Assembly: GCF_024139115.2 (NCBI RefSeq)
Contig: NC_085140.1
Span: 316,141,259-316,205,258 of the forward strand
Source: Armigeres subalbatus
Lineage: Eukaryota > Arthropoda > Insecta > Diptera > Culicidae
Direction: 5' to 3'
DNA: 64,000 bases
The notes under the pieces are model-generated. The model was not told where the DNA came from, ran no database searches, and saw only the letters and a list, made by a program, of their open reading frames with translations. Numbering within the stretch: position 1 is the stretch's first letter; each line of letters starts with the position of its first letter. A program made the translations under genes and the position numbers. This document shows positions 42,901 through 53,902 of the stretch, piece after piece.

Positions 42901-44561
42901 TGTATTCCAAGTAGTTCTTGTCATTGATTCCAGGTAGTCTACGAGCTCCATACAGTCAAGATCTTCGCATCAATCGCCATAATGGAGGCAGTTAACGAAG
43001 AATAAACAAGTTGCGTGACCCCTTCTTGGTATATGAGTGTATTCCAAGTAGTTCTTGTTGTTGACGTGGGCTCCAGGTAGTCTACGAACTCCATAGAGTC
43101 AAGATCTGTGGATCAACCTCAGTAACGGAGGCAGCTATTGAAGAATAAACAAGTTGCGTGACCCCTTCTTGGTATCTGTTTGTATTCCAGGTAATTCTTG
43201 TTGTTGTCATTGGTTCCAGGTAGTCTACAAACTCCATAAATTCAAGGTCTGTTGATCAACCTCCGTAATGGAGGCAGTTAATGAAGAATAAACAAGTTGC
43301 GTAACCCCTTCTTGGCATATGTTTGTTTTTCATGTAGTTCTTGTTGTTTTTGTGAGTTCCAGGTAGTCTACGAACTCCATACAGTCAAGGTCTTTGGAAA
43401 AATCTCCGTAATGGAGGCGTTTATCGAAAAATAAACAAGTTGTGTTACCCCTTCTTGGTATATGTTTGTATTTCTTGTTGTTGTCGTGAGTTCCAGGTTG
43501 TCTACAAACTCCATACAGTTAAGATCTTCGGATCAATCTCCGTAATGGAGGCAGTTATCGAAGAATAAACAAGTCGCGTGACCCCTTCTTGGTATATGTG
43601 TGTATTCCAAGTAGTTCTTGTTGTTGTCGAGGACTCCAGGTAGTCTACGAACTCCATAGAGTCAAGGCCTGGGGATCGACCTCGGTAACGGAGGCAGCGT
43701 TTGAAGAATAAACAAGTTTTGAGACCCCTTCTTGATATATGTTTGTATTTCAAGTAGTTCTTGTTGTTGTCGTTGGCTCCAGGTAGTCTACGAACTCCAT
43801 AGATTCAAGGTCGGTGGATCAACCTCCGTAATCGAGGCAGTTATTGAAGAATAAACAAGTTGTGTGACCCCTTCTTGGTATATGTTTGTATTTCATGTAG
43901 TTCTTGTTGTTGTCGTGAGTTCCAGGTAGTCTACGAACTCCATACAGTCAAGATCTTTGGATCTATCTCCGTAATGGAGGCAGTTATCGAAGAATAAACA
44001 AGTAGCGTGACCCCTCCTTGGTATATGCGTGTATTCCAAATAGTTCTTGTTGTTGTCGAGGACTCCAGGTAGTCTACGAACTCCATAGAGTCAAGGTATG
44101 GGGTTCTACCTTGGTAACGGAGGCAGTTATAGAAGAATAAACAAGTTGTGTGACGCCTTCATGGTATTTGTTTGTTTTCTAAGTAGTTCTTGTTATTATT
44201 GGTTCCAGGAAGTCTACGAACTCCATAGAGTCAAGGTCTGTGGATCAATCTTCGTAATGGAAGCAGTTATTGAAGAATAAACAAGTTTTGTGACCCCTTC
44301 TTGGTATATGTTTGTATTCCAAGTAGTTCTTGTTGTCGTGGGCTCCAGGTAGTCTACGAACTCCATACAGTTAAGATCTTCGGATCAATCTCCGTAATGG
44401 AGGCAGTTATCGAAGAATAAACAAGTAGCGATAGCCTTTCTTGGTATATGTTTGTATTTCAAGTAGTTCTTGTTGTTGTCGTGGGTTCCAGGAAGTCTAC
44501 GAACTCCATAGAGTCAAGGTCGGTGTATCAACCTCCGTAACGGATGCAGTTATTGAAGAAC

Positions 44562-45072
44562 AACTGGGAAGAACGGAAGGTAGCGATTTTCCTCCAATAC
44601 CTTTTCCGAACTTAATCTATCACATGTTGTGCATATGCAAAATCGAGTTTCAGACATAGCAATTAATTTCCAATCCGGCTGGCTCAATACCCGGAACATA
44701 GGCAATTAACTTTGAATGTACTGAACTCGAAAGGGGATCCCTCTTCGCTTATGTGGTCGGGTTGGGATCTGACGACCAACTGGCACAATTTCACACAACC
44801 CTACTTCATCGAGCGCCGTTGGTGATGAAGCAAGTGTGTAGGAGCCAGATAATACTAAATATTCATCCTACTTGGTTGGCATTGTACAAAAACATATATG
44901 AGAGAGTTAGTTCTGAGAATGTATTGCGAGAGTTCGGCTACATGCCCGGTGCTGTGAATTTGTTTTCATCAGTACCCGCTGAGCTGCGGAGGACGACGGA
45001 GGTCCTTCGTAGCTTAGTAGGGAAAACATCTGTCTAGCGTACTGGTTTCGTGGGATCAAACGCCACCGAAGT
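44562..45072. other. Insert in the central array with a 94-codon frame
   Basis: The array breaks after GAAGAA and resumes at CTGTAAATCAATCTCCG. The insert has TAGGCAATTAACTTTGA (also at 51546-51562) and, near 45000, AGGACGACGGAGGTCCTTCG, whose complement is matched in part at 51435-51460. A frame of 94 codons (44753-45037) has no recognised domain. A SINE-like head (TAGCTTAGTAGGG) is at 45014. Confidence 0.45.
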
Positions 45073-45518
45073 TCTGTAAATCAATCTCCGTAATGGAGGC
45101 AGTTATCGAAGAATAAACAAGTTTTGTGACCCCATCTTGGTATATGTTTGTATTCCAAGTAGTTTTTGTTGTTGTCTTGAGCTCCAGATAGTCTATGAAA
45201 TAGAGTCAAGGTCGATGGATCAACCTCCTTAATGGAGGCAGTTATTTGAAAATAAACAAGTTGTGAGACCCCTTCTTGGTATATGTTTGTATTTTAAGTA
45301 GTTATTTTCATTGTCATGGGCTCCGTAACAAGGCAAAATACGTGAATGGAATCCGTATTTTTTTGTCGAAGAGACTTACAAACTTATTAACAGGTACTCA
45401 TAAATGATTAATAATAACCTACAGGCAGTGAAGAGTTAGGCAAAATCAGGGGTAGTCAAAATCTGGAAGTGACAAAATCGGGTCAACCTCATCTGAGTGA
45501 ATGTACGCATTCCTAGTA

Positions 45519-45785
45519 CAGTAGCCGTTCGATAACTGCAAAATGTTTACTTTTCAGTTATCGAATGCCATTCGATAACTGCAACGCACTCTAGACGTCA
45601 AACGGTTGTCAATCGACGTCAGATGCAATAAAAGTGCATCTAAATGTGCAGCGCAATGCAGCTGTCATTGAGTCTGACATCGGTTTGAAGTTTAGCGGTC
45701 CGATAACTGTAAAACTGTTGCAACTATCGAATTGCAGTTGAAAAGCATTTCAGTTAAATGACTTGCAGTTATCGAACGTCTACTG
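45519..45785. mobile_element. TA-flanked MITE nested in the 5.6-kb element
   Basis: Left CAGTAGCCGTTCGATAACTG and, on the other strand, CAGTAGACGTTCGATAACTG; TA at 45517-45518 and 45786-45787; 267 bp. Confidence 0.9.
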
Positions 45786-46172
45786 TAGTTTTTGGTTTTG
45801 CCATGGTACTAGGTAGTCTATGAACTCCATATAGGAATGATCTGCAGATCAACCCACGAACGGAAGGCTATTGGTATATGTTTGCATTTCAAGTAGTTCA
45901 AGTTGTTGTCATTAGCTCTGGGCAGTTATTGAAGAATAAACAAGATGTGAAACCTCATCTTGATATATTAGCATTCCAAGTAGTTATTGTTGTCTTGTTG
46001 TTGTTGGTTCCAGATAGTATACAAACTTCATTCATATCCCTAATATGAAGTTGTCTATTCTTTGGAAATGCAAAATATAAATAAATTGGAACGATACAAC
46101 TTCACGCCGAGAACGTGAGGGGAAAAACGGGCTAATATCGCAAAGATCATGTACCATATTAAAATTAGATTA

Positions 46173-46395
46173 AGGACACTCCTCACGGAATCCAAGTTTC
46201 AAAGTGTTCGCGTTTTCGGGGGCACACCAATCGATACGGAGGCGGCGCACAACTGTCATTTTTGTTGATTTAGCTTTGCTGCGTCGCAGCATGCGTGAAA
46301 TAATAAAAATAACAGTTGTGCGTTACTTTCGTATCGAGTGGTGTGCCCCCGAAAACGCGAGCACTTTAAAACTTGGATTCCGTAAGGAGTGACTT
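46173..46395. mobile_element. MITE with about 85-bp inverted repeats, nested in the 5.6-kb element
   Basis: Arms share CGGAATCCAAGTTT, CGCGTTTTCGGGGGCACACC and CGCACAACTGT. Likely TA flanks at 46171-46172 and 46396-46397. Length 223 bp. Confidence 0.85.
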
Positions 46396-46399
46396 TAAA

Positions 46400-47720
46400 G
46401 ACCCTCTAGATATTCGTGTAAGTCTAGAAGTCTTACTCCATAAATTTCTAGGATGACCATTAGCATATGCCATGAACGCATTTTATTCTAGAACCCAAAG
46501 GAATGTACCAAATTTAAAACAGGCTCTAGTGTAGATCCTAATGCTTTACTCCAGGGTTTTCTTGGATGACCATGAACATTTGAAATGGGTGCATTCTATT
46601 CTACGTACCATAAAAGGCATGTATAACTATTCAAATAGGCCGAAAGAGCTCTGGTTACGCGTGAAGTTCCCGAGGATTATGGATGCAATGAAAGCGGTAT
46701 ATTCTATGTACCACAAAGGGCATATACCACTTTTGAAACAATCCGAAAGGTATCTGGTTGCGTGTGAAGATCCTGAGGCCTATTCTAACATTTTCTTGGA
46801 AGACCATAAACATATGCAATGGACGTATTCTATTCTATTTACCACAAAGGGTATGTACCACTTTTGAAACAAGCCAAAAGATCTCTGGGTACCCATGCAG
46901 ATTTAAAGGCCTATTCCAGGGTTTTCTTGGATGACCATGAACCTATGCAATGGACGCAATCTATTCTATGTACCACAAAGGGCATGTAACACTTTTGAAA
47001 AAATTTGATAGATCTTTGGTTACGCGTGTAGATCTTAAGGCCTTTTCCAGGGTTTTCTTGGAGGACCATGAACATATGCAATAAAGGCGTTCTATTATAT
47101 GTACCACAAAGGGCATGTACCAGTTTTGAAACAATCTAAAAGATCTCTGGTTACGCGTGTAGACCTGAAGGCTTTTTCCAGGGTTTTCTTGGCTGACCAT
47201 GAACATATGCAATGAAGGCGCCAGAGGACTTATCCGAGAGATTTCTTCGATAGCGCAAAACATATGTAGTGATCACATTTGATTTCAAGATGCGCAAAAA
47301 GCGTGTACCACTTTTGAGACAAGTCCATAGACCCATGGTTATGAGTGTAGACCTTAAGGCCTTACTCCAGAGATTTCTTGGATGACTCGGAAGTCGGAAC
47401 ATATACTGTGAACGCATTCTATGCTAAGTACCACAAAGAGCATGTACCGTATTTGAATTTGCATAATAGGCCTTTGGTTACGCGAGTAGATCTTTAGGCT
47501 TCACTCCAGAGATTTCTCGGATGACTAAGACCTCATTTCAGGGATTTTTGCATTACCCGAAGCATATACTGTGAACACCTTCAATTCTAAGAAGCGCAAA
47601 GAGCTTGTAGCATATTTGAAACTGGTTGAATGGCCTTTGGTTACGCGTGTAGACTCTTAAGCCTTACTTCAAAGATTTCTTGTATAAGCATGGGCATAAG
47701 CTGTAAACCTTGACAATGGG
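46400..47720 (+). repeat. Right-arm tandem array of about 120-130-bp units
   Basis: Around ten units with GGGTTTTCTTGGATGACCAT, GAACATATGCAATG, CATTCTATTCTATGTACCAC, AAAGGGCATGTACCAC and GGTTACGCGTGTAGA. It is inverted with respect to, and far longer than, the matching left-arm piece. Frames of 88-108 codons here are the repeat translated. Confidence 0.9.
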
Positions 47721-47871
47721 CAAAAAGTATATGAGTTTCTGTTTCCAAAACTCTCAAAATTATCCAAATCGGTTGAAAATTGTTGAAGTTATGAGAATAT
47801 CAATTTAGTGGAACACGGGTACCCTGTCGGCCATCCACGTGTGTTTTTTTTGTTGGCCGCATAAGGGTTAA

Positions 47872-48061
47872 ATAAACAATGTTTTTTTTTATTTCTTTCT
47901 TTAGGTCAATATTCCAACTGTAATGTTCTACAAAGTTGTAGCGCAGCTTATTCCAATAAAGATTGCTGAAAAAGCTTTTCCTGTAGCGCTGGATTAGAGG
48001 GGGAAGGGTCGTTTGGCCGAAACCCATTCCACCCATGCCACCAGGCCGAACAAACCATTAG
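47872..48061. other. Unique spacer
   Basis: No feature seen apart from a poly-T run at 47883-47892. Confidence 0.4.
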
Positions 48062-48436
48062 GCTGAAACCCATTTAGCCGAAAGGGTCATTTGGCCGAAA
48101 ACGTCATTTGGCCGAAAGGGTCATTTGGTCGAAAGGGTCATTTGGCCGAAAGGGTCATTTGGCCAAAAAGGTCATTTGGCCGAAAGGGTCTTTAGGCCGA
48201 AAGGGTCATTGGGTCGAAAGGGTCATTGGGCCGAAAGGGTCATTTAGCCGAAGGGTCATTTGGCCGAAAGGGTCGTTTCACCGAAAGAGTCGTTTGGCCG
48301 AAAGGGTCTTTTGGCCGAAAGGGCCATTTGGCCGAAAGGGTCATTTGGCTGAAAGGGTAGTTTGGCCGAAAGGGTCATTAGGCCGAAAAGGTCATTTGGC
48401 CGAAAGGGTCGTTTGACCGGAAGGGACATTTGGCCG
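48062..48436 (+). repeat. TTTGGCCGAAAGGGTCA minisatellite (17 bp)
   Basis: About 22 units of TTTGGCCGAAAGGGTCA, highly alike. Frames across it (102 codons, ERVIWPKGSFGRKGHLA periodic) are the repeat translated. At 48440-48480 and 48598-48700 the unit appears in the opposite orientation, so this is an inverted pair of arrays with an AGTGAGAA tract between. Confidence 0.95.
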
Positions 48437-48710
48437 AATTTCTCACTTCTCAAATGACCTTTTCGGCCAAATGTCCTATTCAGCCTCCTCATTTATCACT
48501 TCTTGCTGTAACAAGTGAGAAGCGCAAAGTGAGTAGTGAGACAGCATTTTGTTCACAGTGAGAAGTGAGAAATGAGGAATGAGAATTGAATGCGTTTGAC
48601 CTTTTCGGCCAAATGACCCTTTCGGCTAAACGACCCTTTCGGCCAAACCACTCTTTCGGCCAAACGACTCTTTCGGTCAAATGACCCATTCGGCCAAAAG
48701 ACTTTTGGCT
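48437..48710. repeat. AGTGAGAA spacer and inverted minisatellite arm
   Basis: 48490-48590 is GTGAGAAGTGAGAAATG-type sequence; 48598-48700 is CTTTCGGCCAAATGACC in about seven units, complementary to the left array. Confidence 0.9.
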
Positions 48711-49439
48711 TTATGTGTACGCTGCATAAAAAGTATATCGCATTTCAATTAGACGCATGATTTTGACTGACAGGCATCAGGTGAAATTTTTTTTTTATTT
48801 TACTAAGTGTGCATCGTGGAAAAATGACTCTGTGGCAGTGTTAGTACAATCTGGCTTTATTTCCAATTTTTCTAGAACTATTTATTTGACGCTTGCGACT
48901 CCTACAATTTTCTTCAGTAAGGTTGTTTTCACCGGTCGGCGGTCTATTTGAAATTTTGACAGTAGAACAATAGATTTGGTTTATTCAACTGTCAAAATTT
49001 GGAATAGGCCGCGACCAGTACAAACTGTCTAAGTTTTTGATTGAAAAACATTGAAAATGCAAAAAATAATGTCTGCTTCGATTAGCAAACATTTTGTTAG
49101 TATTAAACGATAGGCATGACATTTCTTATTTACCGAAGTGAATTTGAATTAGAAAATCCCTTCAAACTAACACATTACCTTTCCCAATACTCGTGGAGAT
49201 TGAATATTAGCATCGAGAGTAGATTTAATGTGAAACAATGTTTTTCCATAGCCATTCAAAAGATACTTTGATCATGTGCGATTTTTTTCGAAGTTTTCTT
49301 CAGTAATTTTTGTTAAAAATATCTTTGAGAATAGTGCACAAATTCTAATTCTATAAATGTTTTGCTAACATTTTTCAGAACCGTTTCCAGACGATTCTTC
49401 AGTAATTCGAACCGAATCAGACTTCCTATTAGATTTGTA
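48711..49439. other. AT-rich sequence with a small MITE
   Basis: 48920-49029 has matching arms (TCTATTTGAAATTTTGACAG and, on the other strand, CCTATTCCAAATTTTGACAG), with TA at 48918-48919 and 49030-49031. The rest is unrecognised. Confidence 0.6.
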
Positions 49440-50040
49440 GGGTTTAAGTAAAGTGTGTGTTAATAGATTCACACATCAGTGTGTCAATCGGCGTGCAGCA
49501 AGCCATGACTAGAGATGTCGTAAAATCCCGATTAATCGATTAGTTACTAATCGATTACTCTTGATTCTTGTCGATTATTGAATCGATTAATCGTTGTATA
49601 GTAATCGATTCAAAATTAATCGATTATCACAACGATGAATCGATTGATCGAAATAATCAATTAATTTTCGACATTCTTATGATGTCGTAAAATTCTGATT
49701 AATCGATTAGTAACTAATCGATTACTCACGATTACTCTCGATTATTGAATCGATTAATCGTTGGGTAATAATCGATTCAAAATTAATCGATTATCACAAC
49801 GATGAATCGATTAATCGAAGTAATCGATTAATTTGCGACATCTCTAGCCATGACTTTTCCTCTTCTAGTCAGATCTCCGCGTCGTGCACACGCATCCACG
49901 GAGAGTCGCTGTCACAACTTCATTCCGGCCATGTGTAGCCCATTTTGGCGATCCTGCCAGTCTATTTTTTGGATCCTGTTGCTGATTTCATGAGGTGAGT
50001 TAAATTCAAGTGGTTAAATTGTGACGAATGATATATTTCA
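49440..50040 (+). repeat. Dispersed repeat B, copy 2 (split by an ATCGATTA element)
   Basis: Parallels the minus strand of 33880-34265: GCAAGCCATGAC, CTTCTAGTCAGATC, GTGCACACGCATCCA, TTGGCGATCCTGCCAG, TTGGATCCTG and GGTGAGTT. It leads straight into the 51-bp minisatellite. Confidence 0.8.
49510..49846. mobile_element. hAT-type element of ATCGATTA palindromes
   Basis: Ends TAGAGATGTCG ... CGACATCTCTA; the 8-bp direct repeat GCCATGAC stands at 49502-49509 and 49847-49854. The other copy of repeat B has one GCCATGAC (34197-34204, complement) and no insert. Inside are two 166-bp halves, each itself nearly palindromic, with 13 ATCGAT sites in 337 bp. No ORF. Confidence 0.95.
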
Positions 50041-50610
50041 GTTTGCAAAATCACAAGGCGCGTCTCGAAGACCGTCGGAAAATGGTTTGTGGTTTGCTAA
50101 ATCACAAGACGCGTCTCGAAGACCGTCGGAAAATGATTTTTGGTTTGCTAAATCACAAGACGCGTCCTGAAGATCGTCGGAAAATGGTTTGTGGTTTGCA
50201 AAATCACAAGACGCGTCTCGAAGACCGTCGGAAAATGGTTTGTGGTTTGCTAAATCACAAGACGCGTCTCAAAGACCGTCGGAAAATGGTTTGTGGTTTG
50301 CTAAATCACAAGACGCGTCTCGAAGACCGTCGGAAAATGATTTTTGGTTTGCTAAATCACAAGACGCGTCCTGAAGATCGTCGGAAAATGGTTTGTGGTT
50401 TGCAAAATCACAAGACGCGTCTCGAAGACCGTCGGAAAATGGTTTGTGGTTTGCTAAATCACAAGACGCGTCGCAAAGACCGTCGGAAAATGGTTTGTGG
50501 TTTGCTAAATCACAAACGCGTCTCGAAGACCGTCGGAAAATAGTTTGTGGCTTGCAAAATCACAAGACGCATTTCGTAGACCGTCGAAAAATGGTTTGTG
50601 GTGGTGCATC
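50041..50610 (+). repeat. 51-bp minisatellite coding in frame for a 17-residue repeat
   Basis: Units read NHKTRLEDRRKMVCGLL in one open frame of 171 codons (50028-50543). About eleven units; the order of variants (MIFGLL, then RPEDRRK, then MVCGLQ) recurs every four units, a 204-bp higher-order period. The frame ends when a 3-base deletion and then a shift appear near 50510. The unit also occurs at 33890-33960 (minus). High charge would give a helix if made. No start context or family supports a true protein. Confidence 0.9.
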
Positions 50611-51180
50611 TGAAAGACCGCTTGAAAATAATAACGGTTTGTAACGCTGGAAAATAATAATGGTTTGTGGTTTGAAGAACATCAAAGCCTCGCCGTTGAA
50701 GACCGTAAGAAATTGGTTTGTGGTTTGCAAAATTACAATGCGCGTTTGGAAGATGGTTTGTGGTTTGGGAAACTATAAATTCAAAGTGGAGCTAGCATTG
50801 ATTTTGATTAAAACATATTAAGATTTCATGAAGCCACTTGGCGATGTACATGAGACTACCAGTTGAGCTATGATAAAATGAAATCTGAGAAAAATGGAGA
50901 AATATTCAATGCTGTACTGTTCGAAGCTGTTCGGAAAGCCAAATATATTATCTAGAAATTTATCTTGGAATGTACTGACTTAGTAATAATAGTGGGATTA
51001 CCTGAAGGAGCAGATATCTTGGAAATTAAAAAAAATAATATGGTTGCCGGTTTTGACAAAGCTATTCGGAAGTTCGAATTTATTATGCGTAAGATTAGTT
51101 TGGAGTTATGGGCCAGCAGTACTACTTGATGCCAAATGGTTAATAGTGTACTGCGAAACTAAAAATTGGATTAAATGTAC
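50611..51180. other. Decayed end of the 51-bp array and unique sequence
   Basis: Scattered GGTTTGTGGTTTG motifs to about 50770, then unique AT-rich sequence. Confidence 0.5.
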
Positions 51181-51428
51181 GGATTTGGATTGGATTTGGA
51201 ATGGATTTGAATTGGATTTGGATTGGCTTTGAATTGGATTTGTATTGGATCGGATTTTGGTTTGGATTTGCATTATAATTGGAATGGATTTGCATTCGAA
51301 TTGAATTGAATTTGGAATGGATTTGAATTGGATTTGGATTGGCTTTGAATTGGATTTGTATTGGATCGGATTTTGGTTTGGATTTGCATTATAATTGGAT
51401 TGGATTTGCATTCGAATTGAATTGGATC
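51180..51428 (+). repeat. TTGGATTTGAA low-complexity tract with a 117-bp duplication
   Basis: TTGGATTTGAATTGGATTTG-type sequence; the block at about 51197-51305 is repeated almost exactly at 51314-51422. Confidence 0.9.
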
Positions 51429-53800
51429 AGAAGGACCTCCGTCGGCCTTCGCAGCCTAGCGGCTACTGAACGAGCTCGAGATTCCCATATTGGACCTCCA
51501 ATACATTGTAAATTAACGTCCAAGTCGGGTGGTTTAATCCCCAGAAATAGGCAATTAACTTTGATTGAACTGAGGAAAATATGATTTGAAATATGAAAAA
51601 TGGATTTGTGATTGCAAAGCAAAATACAATATTGTGTAATCATAGAAACAGAAAGCCTTCAGTTGGGAATAGTCACATCAAAATACTTTTTGATAGCAGA
51701 TTCTTTTTGATCAGCTTCAAAGCTGTAATTAATTAATTTATTTTTCAATTACAATATTAATTTATATCCAAAACTTACATTCTAGTATTATAATCTAGCG
51801 AACCTTTTTTCCCAATATACTTTTCACTATAATATTCTTCAATTTTTCCGTGTTGCCAGTTTCACCATCAGCTTGTTGAACTTTCTTAACACCTTCAATT
51901 AATTTTCACGGAATAGCTGATGAATACTAAGTAAAAATAGGCAGACAAGTTAACAGTAAGGTATTAAGAAGAAGCTGATGACGATTCCTGTTAAAAGATG
52001 AATGTCATGGTATTGATTAAACTGTAGGTGTTCCACTTGCCAAACATTCTTTCCATAGTTTCGTTCATTCAGAAAGTCTCCGTGTAACATTTCCTCCCAA
52101 GGAACCCTATCATCAATATGTCAACCGTACATCAACGTGTCATTCTCACCGCTATATTTCCATCCACAACAAGGACCACTGCGTCACAAAGACAAGAAGC
52201 TATCAGCCAACCAGCCATGAAACATGAATCCTATAATTTTCCATTCACTTTCCTTTGTCAGAAAGAAATTCGCCATCGCCCCCTATTCAGCAGATTCCCA
52301 TCGGCGGCGGCTGCGAGGAGGTAATTGACAGAAAACTGTGACTTGCTGACACTTTGACGAGCTGTCTGCAATACATGGCTTCCGATATAATGGAATCCTT
52401 GTGGCCTGGTTACCTTAGAGGCAGAACCAGTAGTGACGCTGGGTGATGCTGCTACTGCTGCGGCAGTCTCCGAGCGACGCGGCGCAACGTTTTCATCATC
52501 AATGGAACAAAAGAGGGTCCAAGGACAGCGTTCGCTTTCACCCTGGCATATCCTCGGGCAGTACAAGTGTTTAAATTTGTTGGAGATAAATTTTTAATGA
52601 AAATACCAACGGCGCTCGCCGTGCCTGTTGGTGGAAGGAGTGACATAGAAACTTGTGAACCATGCAACCTTCCTCGCCAGAATGCAGGAATTTGAACTCC
52701 CTCGGTCCCAGCTCAATAAAGCCCTTCCTTTGCTGGCTTGCGGTGATTATGGTTGTTCTTGGATGGAGGTGATGCTGCACGGCACTGTAAGGGTGTAGAT
52801 GCTTTCTTTCTTTTTAAAGTGGGAAACAGGAAATTATCCGATGGGCACACTGGCAATTCATGAATCGCTTTGGAAAATACCCCCAAGGATATGATTTTTT
52901 TCTCAAACACCCGATACATACAGCCGCGTGGTTCGAATCGGATAACGCGCCCCACAAACCAAGACTTTTTAAGTGAATTGGAAATTTTTCCACATAATGA
53001 ATTTTAATAATTTAGAATGGTTGCTTTCCACTTTCCGCCAGTGGGCACAACACGAATAGCTCGTTGCATTTACTATGGCATCCCCTTTTCTAAAAACCCA
53101 TAAAAAATCCAACCAAACCGCATAAGGGAGTTCCACAAATTTCGCATCAGCTGGCACGGGCAGAAGCCGTTTTAGAAGTCCTGTAAGTGTGAGAGTTCAA
53201 AAATGAGCTCGGTGAAATTTCCTCAGTCTGGAATCTCGTCTCGTCTACGTTTAGACGCGTTTAGCCGGCAGCACATGCTGCTACTCGACGCTCGCTGACT
53301 GATGCTTGACCATCATCGTCGAATGGAGTGGAGTTGAATAACCGTCCGCACGGGAAAGGAAACGTTTCGCCTTTCATGCACCGGAACCGAATCCAGATAG
53401 AAGTTGCTCATCAAGTAGGTACATTGTGCAAACAGATTGCTCGCAGCATCAGCAGCAGCAGCAGCATGGATTGTGTTGCAACAGGATACTTCTGCGAAAA
53501 TAGCATTCCGATTCATAGGATGACAGGAGATGGCAGGGTTTGTGACGAAGTTAGCAGTTCGCTTCATAACATGTGCACTAGAGTGATTCAAATTTTGACT
53601 TTTTTGTCCCCCGATGCTTAAACGATTGCATTTGTCATTTTAATAATTCTCCTAAATTTTTAGCAAATTTGGATGTAGTTATGAAATGTGCACTGTTTCT
53701 ATTGTTAAGTTGATGCTGGGCTTGGGTTCGGATTTCATCATCTTGTTTTTTGATCATCAAAATTAAAGAATGTTTGCAGGAAAGCTTCTTAGCAGAAAAC
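51429..53800. other. Mostly unique sequence
   Basis: 51430-51565 shares two short motifs with the insert at 44.6-45.0 kb. 53445-53466 is a short CAG run. Frames up to 102 codons overlap on both strands; none has a domain. Confidence 0.4.
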
Positions 53801-53902
53801 CATCCATATCCATATCCATATCCATATCCATATCCATCCATATCCATATCCATATCCATCCATCCATCCATCCATCCATCCATCCATCCATCCATCCATC
53901 CA
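53800..53902. repeat. CATATC and CATC microsatellites
   Basis: (CATATC)n from 53802 followed by (CATC)n to about 53900, directly before the Helentron-like element. Confidence 0.95.

Larger units (their letters stand above)
42900..46080 (+). repeat. Central tandem array of about 140-bp units
   Basis: About a dozen units run from 42900 to 44560, with further ones at 45065-45330 and 45810-46030. Each has TGTATTCCAAGTAGTTCTTG, GGTAGTCTACGAACTCCATA, GAGTCAAGGTCTGTGGATCA, the small hairpin CTCCGTAATGGAG and GAATAAACAAGTTGTGTGAC. Units are 85-95% alike by eye. Short frames inside are repeats of the same translation. Confidence 0.92.
42235..47867. mobile_element. 5.6-kb TTAA-flanked element built of tandem repeats
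   Basis: Ends CCCTTATGCGGCC ... GGCCGCATAAGGG, with TTAA at 42231-42234 and 47868-47871. Just inside both ends are GGATGGCCGACAGGGTACCC, TTGGAAACAGAAACTC, ATATACTTTTTGCCC, TGTCAAGGTTTACAG and TTGAAGTAAGGCTTAAGAG, so the inverted arms pair over several hundred bases. TTAA plus CCC ends match piggyBac-type transposition. There is no transposase. The interior is two kinds of tandem repeat plus three smaller insertions. Confidence 0.85.

Noticed and set aside
42900..44560. CRISPR or gene-family reading of the 140-bp array
   Set aside because: Contiguous diverged units without spacers, and frames are broken by stops in each unit.
48108..48416. 102-codon frame with periodic WPKGSFGRKGHLAERV
   Set aside because: A 17-bp minisatellite read through; the opposite strand gives a similar frame.
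50041..50610. CRISPR-like regular repeat array
   Set aside because: The 51-bp units are contiguous with no unique spacers; it is a minisatellite in insect DNA.
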